DNA of 64,000 nt from an uncultured Acidobacteriia bacterium (GCA_903909435.1 CAIVVT010000288.1:146629-210628), one strand, 5' to 3'; counted from the stretch's first letter, positions 1-7,326 are shown. The notes: generated by a model not told the origin, from the letters alone. A program made the numbers and translations.

Positions 1-37
1 AGCCGGGATCGTCGTCAACAATCAGTATTTCATCCAT
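1..37 (-). CDS. Response regulator, N-terminal fragment (cut by window edge)
   Basis: Only the first 12 codons are inside the window. They read MDEILIVDDDPG, the beta-1 strand and acidic pocket (DDD) of a CheY-like receiver domain. The start lies 6 bases after the stop of the upstream histidine kinase, so the two form a kinase/regulator operon. The kinase is of the NtrB/ZraS type, and there is a sigma-54 promoter with an upstream palindrome next door at 1411-1426. I therefore infer that the missing part is an NtrC-family regulator (AAA+ plus Fis HTH), but that part cannot be seen here. Confidence 0.8.
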   Translation of the reverse strand, partial: MDEILIVDDDPG

Positions 38-43
38 ATGCTG

Positions 44-1303
44 TTATGCGGCGCTCACTGAGACTCGATGCGGTAGCCGAATCTCGGCGACGGTGCCGCC
101 TCCGGGCCGGTCCTCAATAGTGATCCTCCCGCCCAGAGCGTTGACAAGCTTTCGAGTAATGGACAGGCCAAGCCCAGTTCCGGATGCCTTCGACGTGTAG
201 AACGGTTCGAAGAGCTGTTGCCGCGCCTCGATGCTCATGCCTGGCCCATCGTCGAGCACGCGCCAGACGACTTCGCCTGCTGTCCGGTCTACTTCGATAC
301 CCACCAATCCCTCGGGGCGATCCTGGAGCGCCTCGACGGCATTCTTCAGCAGATTCAGCAACGCCTGTTCGAGAAGATTCGCATCGGTCTCAAACGTGAC
401 ATCAGCGACGCGAGAATAGAACTTGGCTCGACCCCGAATCTGTTCAGCATGGGCCCGCAGTTTCTCAGCGACCTCAAAGGTGCTGGTGGCACGCAGTGAA
501 AGCTGGGCAGGCCGTCCGTACAACAGCAAATCAGTCACCAGGCCTTCCAGGCGGGCGGTCTCGGACAGAATGGGGTTCAAAAGATTGGCATGCTGCGGAG
601 ACAGCTTTTCCGCAAGCAGTTGGGCAAACCCCTTGATCGTTCCCAGGGGATTGCGGATCTCGTGGGCCAAGATCGCCGACATCTTTCCGATATGGGCTAG
701 GTGCTCCAATTCTAACTGCCGGTGTTCCGCTTGGACCAACCTCCTTACACTCCACGCCGTGAGGAGTGAAAGAGCAATGAAAACTAGGGATCCTGCGGCG
801 ACAATCCACAGATGGTGCCGGGCGTGCTCGACAAGGAAGTCGGCTGTGCTTTCAGCAAGGTCGATGCGCGCCAGCCTCAATCCGTTCTGACGATGAATGG
901 GTACATAAGCGCGGAAGGCCAATCGGTCATAAACCCGCACGGACTGGGTCCGAAAGAGCTCACGGCCGAGCCACAAGGCAGCCAGTGGGTCTTTGGAGAC
1001 GTCTTGCGGGGGATCCAGGACGATCACGTCAAGGAGGCCGGGTTCTTCGTCCAGGTTGCCAAGGACTTGGTCCGCCGGAACGCTGGCTGGAAGCGTCTCC
1101 AACCGGGCAGCCACTGCGGCCATCCGGCTTCGCAGGTAAACGATCTTCTGGTCCTCTAGGGCCCGATACGTTCGGCTGGCGCTATAGAACAGGAGACCAG
1201 GCAGCCCAATGGTGGTAACGACCCAGAGGAAACTCAGGGGTTTGAATAGCGTGGCTTTCACTGATATGTGGACACCTGCAAGCGTGTCACTACCATTCAA
1301 CAC
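44..1303 (-). CDS. Membrane sensor histidine kinase, NtrB/ZraS-like
   Basis: Two-component sensor of about 419 residues. An N-terminal membrane segment (FLWVVTTIGLPGLLFY) is followed by an extracytoplasmic sensor region of about 110 residues, a second membrane segment (LWIVAAGSLVFIALSLLTAW), a HisKA domain with the phospho-histidine in ILAHEIRNPLG, and a HATPase_c domain (N box LLNLLKNAVEAL, G1 LDDGPGM, G2 GTGLGLS). The longest frame opens at ATG 1360. I prefer the GTG at 1303 because AGGAG lies 6 bases upstream, and because the longer start would put coding sequence over a regulator palindrome. The response regulator follows directly. The gene is divergent from a sigma-54-type promoter, as in zraSR/zraP, so periplasmic metal or envelope stress is a plausible signal (inference). 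Confidence 0.88.
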   Translation of the reverse strand: MLNGSDTLAGVHISVKATLFKPLSFLWVVTTIGLPGLLFYSASRTYRALEDQKIVYLRSRMAAVAARLETLPASVPADQVLGNLDEEPGLLDVIVLDPPQDVSKDPLAALWLGRELFRTQSVRVYDRLAFRAYVPIHRQNGLRLARIDLAESTADFLVEHARHHLWIVAAGSLVFIALSLLTAWSVRRLVQAEHRQLELEHLAHIGKMSAILAHEIRNPLGTIKGFAQLLAEKLSPQHANLLNPILSETARLEGLVTDLLLYGRPAQLSLRATSTFEVAEKLRAHAEQIRGRAKFYSRVADVTFETDANLLEQALLNLLKNAVEALQDRPEGLVGIEVDRTAGEVVWRVLDDGPGMSIEARQQLFEPFYTSKASGTGLGLSITRKLVNALGGRITIEDRPGGGTVAEIRLPHRVSVSAA

Positions 1304-1313
1304 TTCTTTCTCC

Positions 1314-1326
1314 TGCATGCCTTGCG
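1314..1326 (+). promoter_or_regulatory. Second, degenerate regulator half-site upstream of sigma-54 promoter
   Basis: TGCATGCCTTGCG matches the palindrome at 1345-1357 (CGCAAGGCTTGCG, read on the other strand) at 11 of 13 positions. The two centres are 31 bp apart, about three helical turns. A pair with 32-bp spacing occurs at the other sigma-54 promoter of the window (6461-6505). The site overlaps the Shine-Dalgarno of the kinase gene on the minus strand, so binding could also limit kinase expression (inference). Confidence 0.5.
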
Positions 1327-1342
1327 CCCTGGAGACACAGCC

Positions 1343-1359
1343 TGCGCAAGGCTTGCGCA
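1343..1359 (+). promoter_or_regulatory. Palindromic upstream activating site (UAS) for the adjacent two-component system
   Basis: Perfect dyad TGCGCAA-GGC-TTGCGCA. Its 13-bp core CGCAAGGCTTGCG recurs exactly (inverted) at 6461-6473, in front of the second sigma-54-type promoter. Its centre lies about 60 bp upstream of the -24 element at 1411, a normal distance for NtrC-family activators. The identical core at two promoters for related genes is seen directly. The binding protein is inferred to be the response regulator starting at position 37. Confidence 0.65.
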
Positions 1360-1410
1360 CGTTGCGGCCAGACCCTATCGTATTCGATTGAATTACCGGT
1401 GTCAGGAGTT

Positions 1411-1426
1411 TGGCACATGTCGTGCT
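1411..1426 (+). promoter_or_regulatory. Sigma-54 (-24/-12) promoter of the small exported protein operon
   Basis: TGGCACATGTCGTGCT matches the sigma-54 consensus TGGCAC-N5-TTGCW at every fixed position but one (G instead of the first T of TTGC). The -24 GG and -12 GC are present with exact spacing. It lies 23 bases before the start codon at 1449, and activator-like palindromes lie at 1314-1359. Confidence 0.7.
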
Positions 1427-1448
1427 CCCTGTAATGGCGGAGGTTTAC

Positions 1449-1754
1449 ATGAAACGGCTCTTACTCGGACTTGGAACCATCTTCTTCACAATTTCCCTGA
1501 TCGCGACCGCACAGACGCAGGGCGGACCTGGCCCGCGCGCATGGTGCGACAAGGACAACGACGGCAAATGCGATTTCACCGGACAACCGGTGGGACAAGG
1601 CAGAAGTAGAGGCATGGCTGGCATGCGCCAGGGCCAGGGTTGCGGACGTCATGGATGCGGCCAACAAAGTGGCTGTTGCCGAAGGGTCAATTGCCCGGCG
1701 GCGCAATCCACAAGCACGCCCGCACCCGCGCCGGTGCCCGAATCGAAGAAGTAG
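1449..1754 (+). CDS. Small exported Cys/His-rich protein, possible metal-binding
   Basis: About 101 residues. A signal peptide (MKRLLLGLGTIFFTISLIATAQ) is followed by a mature part with an acidic CDKDNDGKCDFTG segment resembling a calcium or metal loop, and then a Cys/His/Gln-rich stretch (GCGRHGCGQQSGCC). The tail is Pro/Ala/Ser-rich. I chose ATG 1449 over the upstream ATG at 1410 because GGCGGAGG lies just before it and the signal peptide then begins at once. The upstream ATG would also sit inside the sigma-54 promoter. By position it matches zraP, a periplasmic zinc-binding protein gene divergent from zraSR, but there is no visible sequence similarity to ZraP. It is first in an operon with the genes at 1791 and 2171. 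Confidence 0.75.
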   Translation: MKRLLLGLGTIFFTISLIATAQTQGGPGPRAWCDKDNDGKCDFTGQPVGQGRSRGMAGMRQGQGCGRHGCGQQSGCCRRVNCPAAQSTSTPAPAPVPESKK

Positions 1755-1790
1755 GATGGATTGTCGGATCGCCGCAGCGAGGAGTGAGCC

Positions 1791-2174
1791 ATGATTCGAA
1801 CCGAACTCGCGCTACTCCTCTTCTGCCTGTCGATGGCTGGCTTGGCGCAAGCGCCTGCTGCAAAGAATCAGACTATCGAGATCAAAGGCACAATTGAGAG
1901 CGTTCAGATCGCGCGCGGCCAGGGTATGCCAAGTCTGGAATTGAAGGTCGAGAACGGAACCAAACGCGTGCTACTCGGGTCCATGCGCTACTTGATGGAA
2001 CACAACTTCAATCCCAAGGCCGGCAGTATCGCCATCGTGAAGGGTTTCCTTGTTGACGATTCGATCGTCGCCCAGAGCGTATCGATTCCTGCGGAAAAAA
2101 TGACAATCGAGCTTCGCGATGAGAACGGCATGCCGCTTTGGCGGATGTGCCGACATGGGTGTAGCGGGAGATGA
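1791..2174 (+). CDS. Exported single-domain beta protein, homologous to the 5583-6338 product
   Basis: 127 residues with a signal peptide (ending about SMAGLAQA). The mature part has alternating beta-like patterns: IKGTIESVQIARGQGMPSL at the front and MTIELRDENGMPLWRM at the end. The same pattern (GTI-S-VQIA-G--PS, L-N/ENDF/HNF, I-LR-ELG-PIW) is present in the first half of the protein at 5583-6338, so the two are paralogs. I do not recognise a named family; an OB-like barrel is only a guess. GAGTGAGCC precedes the ATG. The stop overlaps the next start by 4 bases (ATGA at 2171-2174), so it is coupled to the CcmH-like gene. It probably belongs to the sigma-54 transcript starting near 1438. Confidence 0.8.
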   Translation: MIRTELALLLFCLSMAGLAQAPAAKNQTIEIKGTIESVQIARGQGMPSLELKVENGTKRVLLGSMRYLMEHNFNPKAGSIAIVKGFLVDDSIVAQSVSIPAEKMTIELRDENGMPLWRMCRHGCSGR

Positions 2175-2578
2175 CAGGACTTCGATGTCTGTTCATCTTC
2201 TGGACGGCGGTTGCCTGGGCTCAGACGGCTGGGTCTGCTTCGCTCGATCCAGCGCAGCAGCAACGGATTCGCCGGCTCACGGAATCTCTCATGGCACCGT
2301 GCTGTTGGGCCGAGCCCGTGTCCGTCCACAGGAGCGAAATGGCCTTGCAGATTCGGATGGAGATTGAGAAGTTCGTGGTCCAGGGAGACTCTGACCGGGA
2401 GATTCTGGACCACTACAAGAGCGTCTACGGGGCCAGGATCCTTGCTGAGCCTGAGGGTGCTTTCCGGTTATGGGTCTACCTCATGCCCACTCTCGCTGCC
2501 GTGGCGGGGTTGGGCCTGGTGGTATTCGCCATCAGGCGCCTGTTGCACACTGCGCCGACGGATCAGTCGGCACACTAA
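2171..2578 (+). CDS. ccmH: CcmH/NrfF-type cytochrome c maturation protein
   Basis: 135 residues. Signal peptide, then the CcmH region with vicinal cysteines (LMAPCCW, about residues 41-47) followed by VHRSEMALQIRMEIEKFVVQGDSDREILDHYKSVYG, and one C-terminal membrane helix (YLMPTLAAVAGLGLVVFAIRR). CcmH/CcdA-linked proteins keep apocytochrome cysteines reduced for haem attachment. The usual motif is LRCxxC; here the two cysteines are adjacent (APCCW), a variant I associate with acidobacterial homologs from memory. No other ccm gene is nearby, but the window encodes at least four multiheme cytochromes that would need haem ligation. Translationally coupled to the preceding gene. Confidence 0.8.
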   Translation: MTGLRCLFIFWTAVAWAQTAGSASLDPAQQQRIRRLTESLMAPCCWAEPVSVHRSEMALQIRMEIEKFVVQGDSDREILDHYKSVYGARILAEPEGAFRLWVYLMPTLAAVAGLGLVVFAIRRLLHTAPTDQSAH

Positions 2579-2760
2579 CCGGATCTGTGGCTTCGTCCGA
2601 TTATGGTGACCATTTTCAGGTTGATGCGCAGGAAGCGCCACATCTGCCAGGGCAGAAATGTACGAAGAAATACCGTCCCGCGCGTAGGCTTGGTTGCATA
2701 AAACCAGGGCCTGAGGTGAGCCCGTTCGACCGGCGTGACGTTCCGTTTCTCTTCACTCAT
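2575..2760 (-). CDS. Small basic protein cotranscribed with the SQR-like oxidoreductase
   Basis: About 61 residues, beginning MSEEKRNVTPVERAHLRPW and rich in Arg, Lys and aromatic residues. It has no signal peptide, and its central hydrophobic stretch (VFLRTFLPWQMWRFL) may be amphipathic. Start at ATG 2760, two bases after the stop of the upstream gene, with GGAG overlapping that stop; the longer frame from 2784 would overlap the oxidoreductase. Its position directly after an SQR-like flavoprotein suggests an accessory role. The 3' end overlaps the convergent ccmH end by 4 bases. No family recognised. Confidence 0.65.
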   Translation of the reverse strand: MSEEKRNVTPVERAHLRPWFYATKPTRGTVFLRTFLPWQMWRFLRINLKMVTIIGRSHRSG

Positions 2761-2762
2761 AT

Positions 2763-4217
2763 TTACTCCGGAATCAGCGACCATCCGGGCCGCAGGCGGG
2801 CTTTGTAGAGAAACAGGTGGTGGAGTAGGATCTTGATCCAGTGCCCGGCCAGCCCGATTTCTCCAAATGTGTACTCGATATCGCGGCCGTATTCGGGATA
2901 GCGATCGTAGTCAGGGACTATTGGAAACACCGTCAACGACGCAGCCGTTCCTGTGAATGGATTGGCTCCCGCTGAAGCCACGCAAGCCGCGCCCATCTCG
3001 GCCATCGACGCCTTGTGAGTTGGGCCCAGGGCACCCTTCACCATGTCGGTGATGCTGTGGGCCACGGCCTTGCCAATCATAGCTGAAGGCATACCCGTGC
3101 GGGGCGGAGCGGGCGAAATGACCTGGCCTGCCGCCGTAGCGCGTGGCCGTGAGATCGGATGCGGCGGAGCGAAGGCTATGCCGGCGGCGAACAGGTTTGA
3201 ATAGGCAGGGCTTTGGTATGTGCGCGGCCAATCGCCCGGCTTCCACTCTTCGTACGGCTTCTTCGCGTAGTCCGCGTCCACCTTCATGAATCCACTGGGC
3301 GCGAAAAGGGTTGAGGAAATATCTTGGCCCACACGATCATAGGCCTTTAGACCGACGCCAGTGAACGGCGGGAGCAGCATGGCCATGTCGAAGGTCACAT
3401 CGCGCTGCTCACTGTCCAGGGTTTCGATGTGGGCAACTCCGGGCTCAACCTGGCGGACATGGGCCCGCGTGATCCAGTCTATCCCTCGTTCGGCGAAGAG
3501 GGATTCGTTGAATATTTTACTGGGCGTCACGTAGCCGCCGTGCCGGATATGGACCCCATCGATGCCGAAGTCGCCGAGTTCATATTCGTTGGTGAGGAAA
3601 AGAACCTCGGCTTTGTCCCGCACTTTGTGGGCGCGAAGCTCGAACTCCAGGTTCACAACGTATTCGAACGCAGCACCTTCACACGTGCAACCACCGTGGC
3701 CTGTTCCGACGAGGAACCGCTGCTGCTCACCGCGCTTCATCCGCTCGACTTTTTCCAGGAAGACTCTCGAGGTTTCTTCCGCATGGTCCGCTGTGCAAAC
3801 CGAGAGACTGTGCTTTCCGGGTCCGAGACCAGGCGTAGCCTCAAAGTTCAGCTTGGGACCCGTGGCGTTCAGCAGAAAATCGTAGCTGAGCTTCTCTCGT
3901 TGCCCCTCCTTGCCGTTCCCTGTCCACTCGATCTCGACCGCGGGGCGAGTTCCACCGTCTGCGCCTTCCGGATAGAGCGCGACCGCCCGGGCTTGTTTGA
4001 AATCAATGTCCGAGCGGGCGTAGATCGGCGCCAGCGGGAAAGTCACCTGCTGCTTCCGCAACAAACCGACACCAACCCAGATATTTGAGGGGATCCAGTT
4101 GTAGGTTGGCTGAGGAGAGACGACGATGACCTCGTCTTTCTTGCTGAGCCACTTTCGAAGAAATGCGGCGGCCGTGTGGCCGGCGACCCCGGCTCCGAGA
4201 ACGACAACTCGCGCCAT
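2763..4217 (-). CDS. Sulfide:quinone reductase-like FAD-dependent oxidoreductase
   Basis: 484 residues. N-terminal FAD-binding GxGxxG (VLGAGVAGHTAA, residues 6-17), a second dinucleotide-fold signature (LLNATGPKL, about 115-123), and cysteines at C141 (SVCTADHA), C177 and C179 (GGCTCEGAAFEYV), plus one near the C-terminus (GAACVASAG). SQR and flavocytochrome c sulfide dehydrogenase flavoproteins pass electrons from sulfide or a related sulfur donor through cysteine residues and FAD to quinone. The C-terminal part ends in an aromatic amphipathic stretch (GHWIKILLHHLFLYKARLRPG), consistent with monotopic membrane attachment. Substrate specificity cannot be read from sequence alone; a generic NADH-type flavoprotein is the alternative. 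The ATG is preceded by a purine-rich AGGAGG-like sequence. It heads a two-gene operon. Confidence 0.8.
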   Translation of the reverse strand: MARVVVLGAGVAGHTAAAFLRKWLSKKDEVIVVSPQPTYNWIPSNIWVGVGLLRKQQVTFPLAPIYARSDIDFKQARAVALYPEGADGGTRPAVEIEWTGNGKEGQREKLSYDFLLNATGPKLNFEATPGLGPGKHSLSVCTADHAEETSRVFLEKVERMKRGEQQRFLVGTGHGGCTCEGAAFEYVVNLEFELRAHKVRDKAEVLFLTNEYELGDFGIDGVHIRHGGYVTPSKIFNESLFAERGIDWITRAHVRQVEPGVAHIETLDSEQRDVTFDMAMLLPPFTGVGLKAYDRVGQDISSTLFAPSGFMKVDADYAKKPYEEWKPGDWPRTYQSPAYSNLFAAGIAFAPPHPISRPRATAAGQVISPAPPRTGMPSAMIGKAVAHSITDMVKGALGPTHKASMAEMGAACVASAGANPFTGTAASLTVFPIVPDYDRYPEYGRDIEYTFGEIGLAGHWIKILLHHLFLYKARLRPGWSLIPE

Positions 4218-4502
4218 TGGCAGTCACGCCTCCTAAGCTCTAATTGCGTCAATAACAGGATTCATTTCTTGTGGTGATGTGACACAGAAAACCGCTCGTT
4301 GAAGTCGACCTGTCCTGCGAAGGCGGAAACGGCTTGAGCGGCATGGCGCCACCGCTCATCCGGCGCTGTGACTTCCACGGGTCCATCTCAGGGTAAGTGC
4401 GTGGGATTCCAGCCCCGGCGCGACACATTCCCGGCTTCTCGTCGCCCTGTGCGAGCACTCCTCAGGATGGTCGCCGGCAGAGTTGCTCTGCAAATCAGCG
4501 TG

Positions 4503-5492
4503 TCATCTCCGGACTTCCTCAAGCAGGAGAGTCAAGGCGGTCTCAATTCCGCGCCGCAAATCTGGTAGCTGACCGGATCCCGATATGGCAGCCGTCGCCG
4601 GGCCGCAAGTGGCGTGAATCGTCCATCCACTACTCGTCTGGAGCAGATCGATGCGGTAGATAACGGCCGGAAATGCGGCGTCTACCCCCTTCGTTCCGGA
4701 AGCTTGAGCAGGGTCGATAAACTCACAAAGGGCATAGCGTGGCAGTGAACGCGAGCCCTCCTCACTGGCAACCTTTTGTCCCAGGTAATGAATCGCAAGT
4801 ATTTGGAGACCGTGAGCAGCCGCCGCCTGGCGCAGCACCGCATTAAGATCCGGCTTACTCAATTGGCATTGCACACCGCCGGCGGGACTGCTTCTTGCAT
4901 CGTCCAGACTGTTTCGAAGAGATCGCCGGGCGCGCACCAGTCGCGTCCGGACCGCCTCCTTCGATATGCCCAGGCACTTTGCCGCCTGCGTCGTGGTCTT
5001 GCCTTCAAACACCCGCAGCTCCAGGGCTTTCCGCAAAGTAGGATGCAACTCGCGGATCTTCTGGAAAAGAGCCGCATGCATCTCTTGCTCAGCCAGTTGT
5101 TCGAACGGACCGGCCAACTGATTTTCGAGGGCTGTGAACGTCGTCTCCGAGAACTCTACGGTCACATTCGGCGCAAACTTGCTTTGTCGCATCGACATGC
5201 GATGGGTGTTCTGGACTACGCGCCAGGTCCATCCGAGCAAGCGATGAGAGTCGCGAAGTTGAACGAGCCTTTCAAGTACTTGGAGCAGGGCGGATTGGGC
5301 CAGATCCTCTGCTGTGTCGTGGTTCCGGCAGAGCATTTGAGCTTGACGCAGGACAGGCCCATACAGTTTAGAAAAAACCAACTCTCGAGCTGCGCGATTA
5401 CCCTTGCGCGCCCTCTCAATCAGGCAACTTTTTCCTGCGCAGTCATTGGTATGAACCAGCGACAAACAGGGTGCGTCACACAGCGGCTTCAT
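4503..5492 (-). CDS. ECF-type RNA polymerase sigma factor with C-terminal extension
   Basis: 329 residues. Region 2 (about 28-100) reads ARELVFSKLYGPVLRQAQMLCRNHDTAEDLAQSALLQVLERL. Region 4 HTH (about 140-195) reads LHPTLRKALELRVFEGKTTTQAAKCLGISKEAVRTRLVRARRSLR. These are standard ECF sigma domains, but a normal ECF protein is near 180-200 residues. Here about 125 extra residues follow, without membrane segments, with a beta-rich look (IDLLQTSSGWTIHATCGPATAAI) typical of fused ligand- or partner-binding regulatory domains. There is no adjacent anti-sigma gene, which fits internal regulation by the extension (inference). The Shine-Dalgarno is weak. Confidence 0.8.
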   Translation of the reverse strand: MKPLCDAPCLSLVHTNDCAGKSCLIERARKGNRAARELVFSKLYGPVLRQAQMLCRNHDTAEDLAQSALLQVLERLVQLRDSHRLLGWTWRVVQNTHRMSMRQSKFAPNVTVEFSETTFTALENQLAGPFEQLAEQEMHAALFQKIRELHPTLRKALELRVFEGKTTTQAAKCLGISKEAVRTRLVRARRSLRNSLDDARSSPAGGVQCQLSKPDLNAVLRQAAAAHGLQILAIHYLGQKVASEEGSRSLPRYALCEFIDPAQASGTKGVDAAFPAVIYRIDLLQTSSGWTIHATCGPATAAISGSGQLPDLRRGIETALTLLLEEVRR

Positions 5493-5582
5493 TGGAACCT
5501 AAGCGACTCCGCACTCCGATGATAATCGACGCGGGAGCGGCAAAAGCCACTCCCGTGCTCAGGACAATTCAAATGGAATCCG

Positions 5583-6338
5583 TCAGTCGTTCCAGGCCGG
5601 AGTTCCGTCGTCGTGTCGCAGCACCAGGCTGTGGCCGGCGGCGTCGACTAACTGCAGGGCGATGTACTCGCCTGCGCAAGCCGATCGGGCATACTTAACC
5701 GTCAGCGTCGCGCCCGGTTTCAGTTCCAGGTCAGTGTCCAGAAGAATCCGCTCCGGTCCCAGTCCGATGGTCCGCAGCGCGTCATTCACTTTCAGCGCTA
5801 GCGAGGGATTTTGAATGCCGGCGCCGGAATTGACGCGGTCGATGGTTCCGGTAACGGTAAGGATGCTTGCAGTATCAACGCAATACCCGCCGGTGCGCGG
5901 TGCTTGAGTGTTGCCACCCCGGCGAGCTGCTCCCATCCAGATCGGAACGCCTAGTTCGTTGCGAAGCGTGATCTTGGATCCGCTCGCCGTCTTCGTGATA
6001 TCGATTGCGTACAGGTAGCTGTCGTTCGCCGTGTTCGACGGTGCCGCCATGACGCTCACCGTTTCGCCGGCTGCGAGTTCAAAGTCGTTTTCGAGCAGAT
6101 ACCACGCGGGCGCCACTTTGATCTGGGTGTTGTTGATGACAATCGAAGGATACTGGGCGCCGTAGGCGATCTGCACAGAAGATATGGTGCCTTGCACGAC
6201 TTGTTGCTTCCCTACATTCAAGCCGGAGTTGGCGCGTGGCAAGGTTCCCGGTCCGCCCGGTCCATTGTGCCCCTGCGCAGAGGTGAGGGCCGCCGTCAGG
6301 CCGAACAGCATGAAAAGGCTTCCAAAAATACGGTTCAT
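5583..6338 (-). CDS. Exported protein with two tandem copies of the 1791-2174 domain
   Basis: 251 residues from ATG 6338, which has GAGGAGATC just upstream and begins a signal peptide (MNRIFGSLFMLFGLTAALTSAQG). The frame is open to 6656, but the added N-terminus has no protein character. The mature protein has two related halves: the first, QGTISSVQIAYGAQYPSIVI ... ITLRNELGVPIW, aligns well with the product of 1791-2174; the second, TGTIDRVNSGAGIQNPSLAL ... LVLRHDDGTPAW, keeps the same skeleton. Function unknown. A sigma-54 promoter at 6379-6394 and the same palindromic activator site as at 1345-1357 precede it, so both paralogs appear to share one regulator. Confidence 0.82.
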   Translation of the reverse strand: MNRIFGSLFMLFGLTAALTSAQGHNGPGGPGTLPRANSGLNVGKQQVVQGTISSVQIAYGAQYPSIVINNTQIKVAPAWYLLENDFELAAGETVSVMAAPSNTANDSYLYAIDITKTASGSKITLRNELGVPIWMGAARRGGNTQAPRTGGYCVDTASILTVTGTIDRVNSGAGIQNPSLALKVNDALRTIGLGPERILLDTDLELKPGATLTVKYARSACAGEYIALQLVDAAGHSLVLRHDDGTPAWND

Positions 6339-6378
6339 TGAGATCTCCTCGATAAAGATTCCGGACACCCGGACATAT

Positions 6379-6394
6379 CGCAACCGCGGTTCCA
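6379..6394 (-). promoter_or_regulatory. Sigma-54 (-24/-12) promoter of the tandem-domain exported protein
   Basis: Read on the minus strand it is TGGAACCGCGGTTGCG, against consensus TGGCAC-N5-TTGCW. The -24 GG and -12 GC are correct and 10 of 11 fixed positions match. The expected transcription start is about 30 bases before the ATG at 6338. Activator-like palindromes lie 74 and 106 bp upstream. Confidence 0.7.
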
Positions 6395-6460
6395 ATGCTG
6401 TGAGCTGCGTCAAGTGCTTGAAACGACATCGGCATCTCACATTCATGGGTATTCGTCCCC

Positions 6461-6473
6461 CGCAAGCCTTGCG
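6461..6473 (-). promoter_or_regulatory. Palindromic upstream activating site, identical core to 1345-1357
   Basis: On the minus strand the core is CGCAAGGCTTGCG, identical over 13 bp to the site at 1345-1357. Flanking G and C runs extend the dyad to 8-bp arms (CCCCGCAA-GCC-TTGCGGGG). It lies 74 bp from the -24 element of the 6379-6394 promoter. Confidence 0.65.
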
Positions 6474-6492
6474 GGGTAACAATCCGTGGCAG

Positions 6493-6505
6493 CGCAGATC
6501 CTGCG
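6493..6505 (-). promoter_or_regulatory. Second, degenerate activator site 32 bp upstream of the first
   Basis: CGCAG-ATC-CTGCG keeps the 13-bp dyad length and outer bases of the 6461-6473 site. Centre-to-centre distance is 32 bp, matching the 31-bp spacing of the pair at 1314-1357. Helically phased paired sites are typical of NtrC-family activators. Confidence 0.45.
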
Positions 6506-7326
6506 TAGCCGCACGGCGCCTAACCTGGGACGAGCACGGCCCTTGAATCGGCCCCGTGGTCAACGCGCTCCGCTTCGGCTCGTCGTAATCAGCAATCAGA
6601 GGTATTGAGGAGGTGCGCTCCAAACGAATGCAAATGCGGGGCCGGTTGCAGTCCAAACTGTCCCGTTAATCACATGCCTTGCCCCCAGATGCGTGGGCTA
6701 AGCGGCGCTCGTCAATGCCGGGCTTCAGGGTCGTTCCTGAGGACCCATCGTTTGATTGCGCGTTGTAAGCCTTATAGGCTGTGGGATATTGCGCTATTTG
6801 GTAAAGATTGTGCCACGGCTGCTGTTCTGGAGGTACGTGCCAGATTATGGGCCCTGTTCGGCGGGATGAGGCCTGGAGGGTCCGGCCCAGAGTGTGTGCG
6901 CCGCACGGGAATAAGTGGCGCAGACTTGAACACTTGGTGTGAACGAGCCGCCAGCCCTTCTCTCCTGGTAGATTGTAAGCCATTGATTATATGGAAGCTC
7001 ACAGCCCTTGGAGGCTCGTCAGCTACCGCGCTGTGCACGGTCGGACCATACGCGACTTGAACACCTCGCGAACTGGGGACGCAGGAGCCGGGTGCCATGT
7101 TGGGCTTCTGCACCGGCGCCAGCGCAGACGACGCAGGACCACTGTGCTCGAGTGGGCCGAGGAATGCAGGTATGTCAGTTGGCAGCGATCCCAAAGTTGG
7201 AAAGGGGTCCGATCTGTGTACTGACCTAAAGCTCGATGCTGGTTTCAATCCTGGGTGATCCGGACCAGCGGACTTCCGAGTTCAGGGGGTGAAAACGGTG
7301 GAATGCCGAATCGCTAGGAGATGTAA
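6506..7326. other. Long intergenic region without a supported gene
   Basis: About 820 bases. Open frames on both strands here have no domain-like sequence, no good ribosome site and mixed codon use. Two short repeated tracts can be seen (TTGTAAGCC near 6763 and 6974; GACTTGAACAC near 6923 and 7055), possibly degraded duplications, but they do not build into a convincing element. The last 15 bases hold the AGGAG of the next gene. Confidence 0.5.

Noticed and set aside
1318..1360. ATG 1360 or ATG 1318 as kinase start
   Set aside because: Both would place coding sequence over the regulator palindromes and lack a Shine-Dalgarno; GTG 1303 has AGGAG 6 bases upstream.
6666..6983. 105-codon open frame on the minus strand in the long spacer
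   Set aside because: No ribosome site, no domain-like pattern, and the plus strand has an equally long frame over the same bases.
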